This document shows, piece by piece, positions 1 to 7,535 of a DNA stretch of 64,000 bases. The stretch is from Streptomyces fodineus (GTDB lineage Bacteria; Actinomycetota; Actinomycetes; Streptomycetales; Streptomycetaceae). The translations under genes were made by a program, and so were the position numbers. Every line of letters starts with the position of its first letter. Position 1 is the stretch's first letter. The notes below the pieces were generated by a model. The model saw only the letters and a program-made list of their open reading frames with translations, was not told the origin of the DNA and searched no databases. The stretch is taken from NCBI RefSeq assembly GCF_001735805.1, contig NZ_CP017248.1, positions 7,130,001-7,194,000 on the forward strand. The letters are read 5' to 3'.

Positions 1-568
1 CGGCGCCCTCGGCGGCCGTGACCGTCTTGTCGTGGATGCCGGAGAACGAGACGAAGATCTTGTCCAGGAAGGTGCGGGAGGCCTTGGTGGAGGCGGCGGT
101 GCGGACCTCGCGGAAGACGGTCCGGGAGATCTGCCCGACGATGTAGTTGTTCGCGTCGTTGGTGCGCACCTGAAGGGCGCCGGTCTCCGGGGAGCCGCCC
201 GAGCTGGAGGCGATCCGCCGGCTGAGGTCGGCGGGCATGGTCAGCGACAGGTAGTAGGTGCCGTCCTCGACGCCCTTGCGGGCTTCCTCGTCGCTCACCT
301 GGTGCCACTCGAAGGTCCGGCTGTCGCGCAGCCCGTCGACGATGTCGTCACCGGCGGTGATCTTCCTGCCGCCCGCGGTGGCGCCCTTGTCGTCGTTCAC
401 CAGGGCCACCGGGATACGGTCCAGACGGCCGTAGGGGTCCCAGAAGGACCACAGGTACAGGGCGCCGTACAGCAGCGGCAGCACGAGCAGCGCGACCAGG
501 GCGGCGCGCGGCAGCTTCCCGCGCCCGAAGCGCCTCAGCTCCAGCGCGGCCAGCCTAGGCGAGCGCAT
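1..568 (-). CDS. YhgE/Pip-type membrane protein, 3' part outside window
   Basis: Reading leftwards from an ATG at 568, 189 residues are present before the window edge. The N-terminus is basic (RSPRLAALELRRFGRGKLPR), followed by one hydrophobic helix (about 21-40) and an extracytoplasmic region opening LDRIPVALVNDDKGA, which is the hallmark start of YhgE/Pip proteins (ABC-2-like membrane proteins related to phage-infection and type VII-linked proteins). A strong Shine-Dalgarno AAGGAGG lies 6 nt upstream. The start overlaps the end of the upstream ABC ATPase gene by 14 bp, so the two are translationally coupled and probably form one complex. The C-terminal membrane helices lie outside the window. 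Family call is confident; substrate is unknown. Confidence 0.85.
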   Translation of the reverse strand, partial: MRSPRLAALELRRFGRGKLPRAALVALLVLPLLYGALYLWSFWDPYGRLDRIPVALVNDDKGATAGGRKITAGDDIVDGLRDSRTFEWHQVSDEEARKGVEDGTYYLSLTMPADLSRRIASSSGGSPETGALQVRTNDANNYIVGQISRTVFREVRTAASTKASRTFLDKIFVSFSGIHDKTVTAAEGA

Positions 569-1328
569 CGACGTCCTCCTTGGGGTCGCTCTTGTCGTCG
601 TTGGTGTTGCCGCGGCCCTTGCCGGCCTCCGCCTCGGTGTCCTTCGGCCCGGTCCGTACGACCACGCAGTCACCGGGGGCGGTGCGGCAGACGACCGCCA
701 CCGTCGTCCCCGCGCGCGTGAGCGAGCGCAGCAGATCCCACACCTCGGCGCGCTCGGTGTCCGAGAGCTTCGTGTCGAGGTCGTCGACGCCGAGCAGTGC
801 GGGCCGGCCGAGCAGGGCCAGGGCGATGGACAGGCGCAGTTCCTGCGGCCGTTCCAGGTCGCGGACGGCCGTCCGGGAGCCCTTGGGCAGCGTTTCGAGG
901 TCGAGTCCGGCGGCGGCCAGGGCCGCGTCGACCCGCAGCCGTGCCTCGTGCGTGCGCTGGGGGCGGGGGCGCAGCAGCTGGCGCAGGGAGTCGCCGAACC
1001 GGCTCTGGATCAGGGCCCGTTCGCGCAGATGCTCGCCCACGGTCAGGGCGGGTTCCAGATCGGTCACCCCGGCCACGTTGGCCACCGCGCTGACGCGGCG
1101 CAGCCGGGCCATGTGCCGGGGCAGCCCGAGCCCGCCGACATGGGCCACGCCCTCGGTGGGTTTCATCCGTCCGGTGAGCGCGAGCAGCAGACACGTGCGG
1201 CCGGAGCCGGACGGTCCTTCGATCGCGATGAGCGAGCCGGGCTCCGCGTCGAGGGTGATGCCCCGGAAGGCCCACCCCCGCGGTCCCTTGAGCCCGAGGC
1301 CCTCGGCCCCGACGTCCACGCCGTCCAC
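555..1328 (-). CDS. ABC-type ATPase with degenerate nucleotide-binding motifs
   Basis: 257 residues, GTG start. The fold is that of an ABC transporter ATP-binding subunit: a P-loop at 38-45 (GPSGSGRT), a switch region and a Walker B-like strand at 177-185 (ALLGVDDLD). Three catalytic features deviate: the P-loop lysine is arginine (R44), the LSGGQ signature is unrecognisable (LERPQELRLS, 158-167), and the residue after the Walker B aspartate is Asp instead of the catalytic Glu. The last 30 residues are charged and probably disordered. It overlaps the YhgE/Pip gene downstream by 14 bp and would be its partner. It may bind ATP poorly or act structurally rather than as a pump motor. Family assignment is solid; activity is inferred. 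Confidence 0.8.
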   Translation of the reverse strand: MDGVDVGAEGLGLKGPRGWAFRGITLDAEPGSLIAIEGPSGSGRTCLLLALTGRMKPTEGVAHVGGLGLPRHMARLRRVSAVANVAGVTDLEPALTVGEHLRERALIQSRFGDSLRQLLRPRPQRTHEARLRVDAALAAAGLDLETLPKGSRTAVRDLERPQELRLSIALALLGRPALLGVDDLDTKLSDTERAEVWDLLRSLTRAGTTVAVVCRTAPGDCVVVRTGPKDTEAEAGKGRGNTNDDKSDPKEDVDALA

Positions 1329-1355
1329 AAGCCCCCCTGCCGATCCACGTTTTGA

Positions 1356-1369
1356 ACTGACTGGTCAGT
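1356..1369. promoter_or_regulatory. Palindromic operator candidate (TetR-type)
   Basis: ACTGAC-TG-GTCAGT is a perfect 6-bp inverted repeat with a 2-bp spacer, 28 bp upstream of the GTG of the degenerate ABC ATPase gene. Symmetry and arm sequence fit operators of TetR-family repressors. No regulator gene is adjacent inside the window; it could lie beyond the left edge, after the YhgE/Pip gene. Confidence 0.45.
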
Positions 1370-1492
1370 GCAAAAATACGCCCGAACCTACGACCGAAGC
1401 AAAACCCCAGGTCAGAACGGATTGTCAGTGCCATACCCCACGATGGGCACATACGGCACCCGTGCCGTCACCCAGACGACAGGAGGTTCGTC

Positions 1493-2056
1493 ATGGCCAA
1501 CCCGTCCGCAGCCGCCGCCCGCCGGCGCCGCGCCACCGGCCCTGCCCCCTCACTGACCGGCCCGGCGAGCGATGTGCACCCCGTGCTCCGCCGGACCACG
1601 GCCCCGCCCGCCGCTCTCGACCTGCTCGCCCAGGCCCGCGCCGCACTCGACGAGGCCACCGTCCTGAACCCGCCGAACGAGCGCTATGCGACGGCCCACC
1701 TCGCCGCCCTGCGCACCGCCGCCGCCGTGCTCGCCGCCCGGGGCCGCCCCGAGACCTCCCCGCGCCGCCGCGCCCGGATCCGCAGCGCCTGGGAAGTACT
1801 GCCCGAGATCGCCCCCGAACTGACCGAGTGGAGCGCGCTGTTCGCCTCCGGTGCCGCGCGCCGCGCCCGCGCCGAAGCCGGCATCCAGGGCGCGGCGAGC
1901 CGCCGGGACGCCGACGACCTGATACGGGACGTGGCGATGTTCCTGCGCATCGTCGAGCGGATGCTCGTCCTCCAGCCGGTCCTGCCCCAGCCACGCCAGG
2001 ACCCGGGCGAACGGGGCGGCCCGAGAGCGCGCGGTGACCTACCGGACGCGGGCTGA
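1493..2056 (+). CDS. SAV_6107-type HEPN domain protein
   Basis: 187 residues, ATG start with AGGAGG 6 nt upstream. It is a small all-alpha protein: a disordered Ala/Arg-rich N-terminus (1-35), then helices from about 38 to 165. Its sequence matches my recall of the actinobacterial SAV_6107-like HEPN family found beside the dcw cluster. A possible HEPN ribonuclease signature R-x4-H is seen at R64-H69 (RYATAH). The C-terminal 20 residues are charged and Pro/Gly rich. No nucleotidyltransferase (MNT) antitoxin gene lies next to it. The next gene (methyltransferase) is on the same strand 159 bp on. HEPN membership is moderately certain; RNase activity is inference. Confidence 0.65.
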   Translation: MANPSAAAARRRRATGPAPSLTGPASDVHPVLRRTTAPPAALDLLAQARAALDEATVLNPPNERYATAHLAALRTAAAVLAARGRPETSPRRRARIRSAWEVLPEIAPELTEWSALFASGAARRARAEAGIQGAASRRDADDLIRDVAMFLRIVERMLVLQPVLPQPRQDPGERGGPRARGDLPDAG

Positions 2057-2215
2057 CCACCGGCTGAGAGCGCTCTGGAGGCGGACGGCCGAGATGGCCG
2101 TCCGCCGTGCGAGACGCGGAACGGCGGCATCCGCCCACGGTGACGGGACAGGGCAGCGGAGGCAATAGGCTGGAGTCGCCTGAAGCCTTCCAGCCCTGCC
2201 GAGGAGCCAACTGCC

Positions 2216-3043
2216 GTGTCGGACCCGATGCGCCCGCCCGTCTCCCACCAGCACCCCCACACGGCGTCGCTGCGCTCCGACTCCCCTCGATCCCGCGCCT
2301 CGCTCCGTACCGCGGTGGTCTGGGAGGTCCTCCAGGACGCCCTCGACCGCCGGGTCAAGGCCACGGGACGGGAGGCGCTGGACGTCCTCGACACCGGAGG
2401 CGGCAGTGGCCGCTTCGCCGTGCCCGTCGCCCGGCTCGGCCACCGCGTCACGGTCGTCGACCCCAGCCCCAACGCCCTGTTCGCGCTGGAGCGCCGGGCC
2501 GCCGAGGCCGGTGTCGCCGACCGGGTCCGGGGCGTCCAGGGCGATGCGCACGGCCTGTTCGACGTGGTCGAGCGCGGTGGCTACGACGCCGTGCTGTGCC
2601 ATGGCGTCCTGGAGTACGTCGACGACCCGGCCGAGGGCCTGCGCAACGCCGTTGCCGCGCTGCGCTCCGAGGGTGTCCTCAGCGTGCTCGCCGCGGGCCT
2701 CGGCGGCGCCGTGCTCGCCCGTGCCCTCGCCGGCCACTTCACCGAAGCCCGGCAGGCGCTGCAGGACCCCGAGGGCCGCTGGGGCGCCGGCGACCCGATG
2801 CCGCGCCGGTTCACCGCCGAACAGCTCACCGCGCTGGTCGAGGGCGCGGGCTTGACGGTCGGTGCCGTGCACGGCGTGCGGGTCTTCGCCGACCTCGTCC
2901 CCGGCGTCCTCGTGGACACCGAGCCCGGTGCCCTCGACGCGCTGCTCGAGCTGGAGGCCGCCGCGGCCGAGCTGCCCGCGTTCCATTCCGTCGCCACCCA
3001 GCTGCATGTGCTCGGCGAGACGCCGGGGGCCGGCGAGGCCTGA
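2216..3043 (+). CDS. Class I SAM-dependent methyltransferase
   Basis: 275 residues, GTG start with GAGGAG 9 nt upstream. A Rossmann-type methyltransferase: motif I (glycine-rich SAM loop, VLDTGGGSGRFAVP) at 57-70, the acidic strand after it (VTVVDPSPNALFALERR) that would hold the ribose of SAM, then GDAHGL and YDAVLCHGVLEYVDDP as motifs III-IV. It resembles the CmoA/UbiE-like group rather than rRNA or DNA methyltransferases, with no target-recognition domain visible. The first 25 residues are probably disordered. Substrate unknown. Position between a HEPN protein and a DUF3040 protein is conserved, as far as I recall, in streptomycetes. Confidence 0.85.
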   Translation: MSDPMRPPVSHQHPHTASLRSDSPRSRASLRTAVVWEVLQDALDRRVKATGREALDVLDTGGGSGRFAVPVARLGHRVTVVDPSPNALFALERRAAEAGVADRVRGVQGDAHGLFDVVERGGYDAVLCHGVLEYVDDPAEGLRNAVAALRSEGVLSVLAAGLGGAVLARALAGHFTEARQALQDPEGRWGAGDPMPRRFTAEQLTALVEGAGLTVGAVHGVRVFADLVPGVLVDTEPGALDALLELEAAAAELPAFHSVATQLHVLGETPGAGEA

Positions 3044-3241
3044 ACACCCTGCCGTGACCCGCCGCTGATCAGGGCCTTGGCAGCGGATGGAGTACGCCAC
3101 AAGACCCCCGATCGTGGGGTTTGCGCCGTATGATCGAGGTACACCACCCGGCATGACGGGTCGGCCGCCGGGGAATGCAAGCCTCAGCGAGCCGGGAGGC
3201 CATGTCGGACTCCGGTTGGCCAATTGGCGTAGAGGGGCGGG

Positions 3242-3270
3242 TTTCACGGGGGCGATTCCCTGCCTATCCT
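3242..3270 (+). promoter_or_regulatory. Putative promoter of the DUF3040 gene
   Basis: TTTCAC (3242-3247) and TATCCT (3265-3270) are spaced by exactly 17 bp, about 50 bp before the GTG at 3320. The rest of the 276-bp interval 3044-3319 holds overlapping short palindromes (TTGGCCAATTGG) but no gene. Confidence 0.4.
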
Positions 3271-3319
3271 GAAGGGACCCCCCGGGTCGCCCCGGCGACT
3301 GCACGATGAGGAGGACTCC

Positions 3320-3703
3320 GTGCCGCTCTCGGAGCACGAGCAGCGCATGCTCGAGCAGATGGAGCGAGCGCTGTACGCCGAAGATCCGAAGTTCGCGTCG
3401 GCGCTTGAGGGAAGCGGGCTGCGTACGTACACCCGGCGGCGGGTCTACCAGGCGGTCGCAGGCTTCCTCGTGGGTATCGCGCTCCTCATGGCCGGAATGG
3501 TCGCGCAGCTGATCTGGGTCAGCGTGGTGGGTTTCCTCGTCATGCTGGGCTGCGCCGTACTCGCCGTCACCGGCTGGCGCAAGGCGCCGAAGCCGGGCGA
3601 GCAGCCCGCGGGCGCCGTCCGCCGCCCGGCCCGGCCCAAGCGCTCGATGATGGACCGCATCGAGGAGCGCTGGCAGCGCCGCAGGGATGAACAGGGCCAT
3701 TAG
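3320..3703 (+). CDS. DUF3040 small membrane protein
   Basis: 127 residues. GTG start preceded by GAGGAGG. The N-terminus PLSEHEQRMLEQMERALYAE is the characteristic opening of the actinobacterial DUF3040 family: an amphipathic helix followed by DPKFASAL. Two adjacent transmembrane helices lie at about 44-63 and 65-84, and the C-terminal 40 residues are strongly basic (PARPKRSMMDRIEERWQRRR), so both ends should be cytoplasmic. In several actinobacteria this gene is close to the dcw cluster, suggesting a cell-envelope role, but no biochemical function is known to me. It is followed by a bidirectional terminator. Confidence 0.85.
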   Translation: MPLSEHEQRMLEQMERALYAEDPKFASALEGSGLRTYTRRRVYQAVAGFLVGIALLMAGMVAQLIWVSVVGFLVMLGCAVLAVTGWRKAPKPGEQPAGAVRRPARPKRSMMDRIEERWQRRRDEQGH

Positions 3704-3745
3704 CCGGCCGGCGGTTCCCCGGAGTTTCCCGGACGCCGACAGACC

Positions 3746-3788
3746 ATGTGTGAGGGGCGACCACCGCTGGTGGCCGCCCCTCACACAT
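3746..3788. terminator. Bidirectional terminator hairpin
   Basis: Two 20-nt arms (3746-3765 and 3769-3788) pair with one mismatch around a 3-nt loop; the core is GTGTGAGGGGCG with its complement. It sits exactly between the convergent DUF3040 gene (ends 3703) and the transglutaminase gene (ends 3793), and can terminate both. No U-tract, as usual in high-GC actinobacteria. Confidence 0.85.
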
Positions 3789-3792
3789 GCTC

Positions 3793-6177
3793 TCAGCCCT
3801 GCTGCTGCGACGGCCGGCGCACGCTCGGCCGGGCCGCCGCCACCCGGGCCCTGAGCGCCGACCAGCGTGCCGACACCGCCCACAGCACCCGCACCGACGA
3901 GCGCGGCAGGAACAGCGCCCGCAGCCGCGTGCCGGTGCCCACGGTGCCGCGCAGCCCCTCGATCACCCGGCGCACATCCTCCGCCGCACCCGCCGCCGGG
4001 AGTGGCCGAGGCGCGTACAGCACCTGCTCCACCGCGTCCGCGACCCGGTGCACCGCCGCGCCGGCCGTCGGATCCAGCTGTCCCAGCTCGACGATCCGGG
4101 CGGCCGCCCTGCGCGGGGTCAGCGACTCGTCCGGCGCGATGCCGTGGTCCCAGGCGCTGTCCGTCAGCTCCTGCCAGGCTGCCAGGGTGTGCTCCGCCGC
4201 GCCCTGCTCGGTCCGGGCGTGCGCGCCCAGCCGTACCGATCGCACCCGCGTCCGCCACAGCAGCGGCGACAGCGGAATCGCCAGTACCACCAGCGCGGCC
4301 AGGCCGATCAGCGGATACCACCACGGGCCCGTGCCACCGCCGTTGCTGTGCGGGGCGGCCACCGCGGACGCCGTGTCACAGCCCTGCAGCTTGACCAGCT
4401 GGGGCGTGCAGCTCTGGCTCGGCGAGGCCGCCGCCGAGGGCGCCGTGGACGACTGGTGCGAGGGCAGGCTCTGGTCGGGCAGCGAGGTGCCGGGTGTGTC
4501 CGACACGGTGTACGACGGCGTGGTGCCACGCGTCGGGGTCGGCTCGAAGCGGGTCCAGCCCACGCCCTCGAAGTACAGCTCGGGCCAGGCGTGCGCGTCC
4601 TTCTGGTTCACCGTGACCGTGCCGTCCGGCTGCGGGGTGCCGGGCGCGAAGCCCACCGCGACCCGGGCCGGGATGCCGAGGGTGCGGGCCATCGCCGCCA
4701 TGGCGAAGGAGAAGTGGACGCAGAAGCCCTGCTTCTTCTTCAGGAAGGTGGCGACGGCATCGGGGCCGCGGCCGATCTCCACCTGGGTGTCGTACTGGAA
4801 GCCGCCCGAGACGGCGAAGTAGTCCTGGAGCTTGACCGCTTCCTCGTAGTGGCTGCGCGCGCCCGCCGTGACCTCCTTGGCGGTCTGGGCCACCACCTTC
4901 GGCAGCACGGACGGCACCTTGGTGTACTCGCGCTTCAGGGCCGCCGGCGGCTCCGGCGCGCTGGACAGCTGCCCGGCGGTGGGCTGCACGTCCAGGCTGG
5001 TCACCTGGTAGGTCGCACCGCGCGTGGTCTGGCCGTGGTCGCCGACGAGGGTCATGCCGACCGGCTCGTAGCGCCAGCGGCCGCCGATCCTGACGTCGCT
5101 CGGCGGGTACGGCATCGGCAGCCAGTCCTGGGCGTACCAGTCCGACGCCGAGACCGTGGTCGTCACCGCGGTGCGTTTGACGTCCGCGGCGAGGCCGATG
5201 GGCGTGGGGAACCTGTCCGGGACACCGACGATGTGCCGCTGGGCCGGCTTCCAGGTCGTGCCGTCGAAGTCGTCCAGGGAGACGATCCGCAGATACAGGT
5301 CCGAGATGTCGTTCGTGCTGGTCTTCAGGGACAGCACCTGGCGGTCGTTGTCCGTGTTCAGGCTGTCGCGCAGCGACACCAGCGGGTTGACCGCGGAGAT
5401 CGTGCCGCCGTTGCCGTCGCCCGCTCCGATGCCCGTGCCGGCGGCGTCGAGCAGGCCTCCCTGCATCGCCGGCAGGGCGAGCGGCACCACCAGGGCGGCG
5501 CCGAGCGCGACCGCGCCGATCCGGCGTCCGGTGCGCGCCGGGGCCACCGCATCGCCCTGCGGCGGACCCGTGGAACGGGCGGCGCCGCCGAAGACCCGGC
5601 CCCACTGCGCCAGCCGGTCCCGGCCCTCCGCGAGCAGCAGCATCAGATAGCCGGCCGCCGCCACCAGGAACCACAGCCAGTCGGCTCCGCCGTCGGACAG
5701 CCCGGCGGCCACCGAGTACAGCGCGAGCAGCGGCAGCCCGGCCGGGGCGGCGCTGCGGAAGGTCACCGCGAGCGTGTCCACCAGCAGGCCGATCAGCAGG
5801 ACGCCGCCGATCAGCATCAGCTTGATGCCGTCGGTGAGCGGCGCCGGTATCGCGTACTCGCTGACGTCGGTGGAGCCCTGCTGGAGCAGGACGGCGAAGT
5901 GCCGGAAGGAGTCCGGGCCGGGGATCAGCCCGATGATCGCGTACTGCCGCGTGAAGACCAGGGTCAGCAGCACCACGGAGACGAGCGCCTGCGCCGCCAC
6001 GGTCAGCGGCCGGCCCAGCGGCACCCGGCGGGCCGCCGCGCCCACCCCGGTCTGCACGGCCACCAGCGGCACCAGCTGCAGCAGCCAGGTCGGCTCGGCC
6101 ACCAGGGGCAGCAGCGCGCAGGAGGCCATCAGCGTGGCCGCCGCCGCGCACAGGGCCAGTCGTGCCCGCCCGCTCAT
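3793..6177 (-). CDS. TgpA-type transmembrane transglutaminase-like protein
   Basis: 794 residues. ATG at 6177 shares an ATGA overlap with the stop of the DUF58 gene, which sets the start although the frame is open further upstream. Order of parts: about six membrane helices in 1-240 (TgpA N-terminal domain), an extracytoplasmic linker, a transglutaminase-like core with Cys486 (KQGFCVHFSFAMAAMAR) and His529 (KDAHAWPELYF), a Ser/Pro-rich stretch, another membrane helix near 625-645, and a C-terminal cytoplasmic DUF4129 region. The third triad position reads E545 (RFEPTP) where Asp is classical. The neighbours MoxR and DUF58 form the usual trio. The reaction is unproven; crosslinking or proteolysis at the cell envelope is the family expectation. 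Confidence 0.88.
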   Translation of the reverse strand: MSGRARLALCAAAATLMASCALLPLVAEPTWLLQLVPLVAVQTGVGAAARRVPLGRPLTVAAQALVSVVLLTLVFTRQYAIIGLIPGPDSFRHFAVLLQQGSTDVSEYAIPAPLTDGIKLMLIGGVLLIGLLVDTLAVTFRSAAPAGLPLLALYSVAAGLSDGGADWLWFLVAAAGYLMLLLAEGRDRLAQWGRVFGGAARSTGPPQGDAVAPARTGRRIGAVALGAALVVPLALPAMQGGLLDAAGTGIGAGDGNGGTISAVNPLVSLRDSLNTDNDRQVLSLKTSTNDISDLYLRIVSLDDFDGTTWKPAQRHIVGVPDRFPTPIGLAADVKRTAVTTTVSASDWYAQDWLPMPYPPSDVRIGGRWRYEPVGMTLVGDHGQTTRGATYQVTSLDVQPTAGQLSSAPEPPAALKREYTKVPSVLPKVVAQTAKEVTAGARSHYEEAVKLQDYFAVSGGFQYDTQVEIGRGPDAVATFLKKKQGFCVHFSFAMAAMARTLGIPARVAVGFAPGTPQPDGTVTVNQKDAHAWPELYFEGVGWTRFEPTPTRGTTPSYTVSDTPGTSLPDQSLPSHQSSTAPSAAASPSQSCTPQLVKLQGCDTASAVAAPHSNGGGTGPWWYPLIGLAALVVLAIPLSPLLWRTRVRSVRLGAHARTEQGAAEHTLAAWQELTDSAWDHGIAPDESLTPRRAAARIVELGQLDPTAGAAVHRVADAVEQVLYAPRPLPAAGAAEDVRRVIEGLRGTVGTGTRLRALFLPRSSVRVLWAVSARWSALRARVAAARPSVRRPSQQQG

Positions 6178-7535
6178 CCCGTCGCCTCCCCGGTCATGGC
6201 GGCCAGGCCCGAGCGCTCCCGGTCCGCCTGCTGCCACAGCGCGTTCAGCGGGGCGCCGCGCGGCACGCTCAGCGCCGTCCAGCCCGCCTCGCGCAGCATG
6301 CGCAGCCGATCGGTGTGCCGGTCGCCCGGACGCGGCACGTCGGTGAACTCCCGCACCCAGGTGTCCGGGTCCAGCACGAAGGCGACGGCACCGCCGCTGC
6401 GCCGGCTCATCTTGGCGACGGTCGCGGCCTGTTCCTCGTCCAGGTCGCCCAGGAAGGCGACCAGCAGCCCCTCGTTGCCGCCGCGCAGCACGTCGTACGC
6501 CCGGGACAGGCCCGTGCCGTCGGAGTGGTCGATCACCGCGAGGGTGTCCATCATCAGCCCGGCCGCCTCCGCGGTCTCCTGGCCCGTGCCGGCGAACCCG
6601 TCGGCGCCCTCGCCGGGCACCATGCTGCCGCTGTCGGTCAACAGCCGTACGGAGAAGCCCCGTTCGAGCATGTGCACCAGCGTCGAGGCCGCGCCGGAGA
6701 CGGCCCACTCGAAGGCCGAGTCGGGGCCCGCGCCCTCGTAGGCGCCGCCCCGGGTGTCCAGCAGGACGGTGCACCTGGAGCGCCGCGGCTGCTCCTCGCG
6801 CCGCACCATCAGCTCGCCGTAGCGCGCGGTGGACCGCCAGTGCACCCGGCGCAGGTCGTCGCCGTACCGGTAGCCGCGCGGGATCACGTCGTCCTCGCCC
6901 GCGAGGGCCAGCGAGCGCTGCCGCCCGTCGCCGTACCCCTTGGCCTCGCCGCTGAAGCGGACCGGTGCGAGCGGCTCCACGTGCGGGATGACCGTGAGGG
7001 TGTCGAACGTCGAGAAGGAGCGGGTGAGTTCGCACATCCCGAAGGGGTCCGTCAGCCGCAGCTGCAGCGGGCCCAGTGGGTAGCGGCCACGCAGGTCGGA
7101 GCGGACCCGGTAGGACACCTCGCGGCGGCCGCCCGGCTCCACCCGGTCCAGCACGAACCGGGGGCGCGGCCCGAGGACGTACGGCACCCGGTCCTGGAGC
7201 ATCAGCAGGCCTGTGGGCAGCCGGGAGACGTTGTCCATCCGCAGGTGCACCCGGGCCTCGCTGCCGGCGGGCACGCGCGCGGGGGCGAGCCGGCGGGTGC
7301 CGGCCACCCGGTAGCGCGTGCGGTACACCACCGTCGCGCAGATCAGGGGCAGCGAGGCCAGCAGCAGGCCGACGCGCAGGAGATCGCTCTGGCCCAGCAC
7401 GTAGGCGCAGATCGCGGCCGCGATCCCGGCCGCCAGGAAGGAACGGCCACGGGTCGTCAGGCCCGCCAGGGCCGTACGGACGCCGCTCGTCTCCCCGCGG
7501 TCGGCCTCCGTCTGCCCGGTCCCCCCGGTGCTCAT
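6174..7535 (-). CDS. DUF58 domain protein
   Basis: 453 residues from the ATG at 7535, which overlaps the MoxR stop (TGATG); a GTG one codon upstream (7538) is an alternative. Two membrane helices at about 30-70 are followed by a beta-rich region and the conserved DUF58 block around EDDVIPRGYRYGDDLRRVHW (about 215-236), then a von Willebrand A-like fold beginning CTVLLDTRGG. In MoxR systems the DUF58/VWA protein is the client or partner of the AAA+ ATPase. It overlaps the downstream transglutaminase gene by 4 bp, so the three are co-translated. A membrane-anchored cytoplasmic adaptor for TgpA is the likeliest role (inference). Confidence 0.88.
   Translation of the reverse strand: MSTGGTGQTEADRGETSGVRTALAGLTTRGRSFLAAGIAAAICAYVLGQSDLLRVGLLLASLPLICATVVYRTRYRVAGTRRLAPARVPAGSEARVHLRMDNVSRLPTGLLMLQDRVPYVLGPRPRFVLDRVEPGGRREVSYRVRSDLRGRYPLGPLQLRLTDPFGMCELTRSFSTFDTLTVIPHVEPLAPVRFSGEAKGYGDGRQRSLALAGEDDVIPRGYRYGDDLRRVHWRSTARYGELMVRREEQPRRSRCTVLLDTRGGAYEGAGPDSAFEWAVSGAASTLVHMLERGFSVRLLTDSGSMVPGEGADGFAGTGQETAEAAGLMMDTLAVIDHSDGTGLSRAYDVLRGGNEGLLVAFLGDLDEEQAATVAKMSRRSGGAVAFVLDPDTWVREFTDVPRPGDRHTDRLRMLREAGWTALSVPRGAPLNALWQQADRERSGLAAMTGEATG

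Noticed and set aside
3793..7035. A single 1080-residue minus-strand reading frame
   Set aside because: The first about 285 residues are an Arg/Gly-rich read of DNA that encodes the DUF58 protein in another frame; the ATGA overlap at 6174-6177 marks the true TgpA start.
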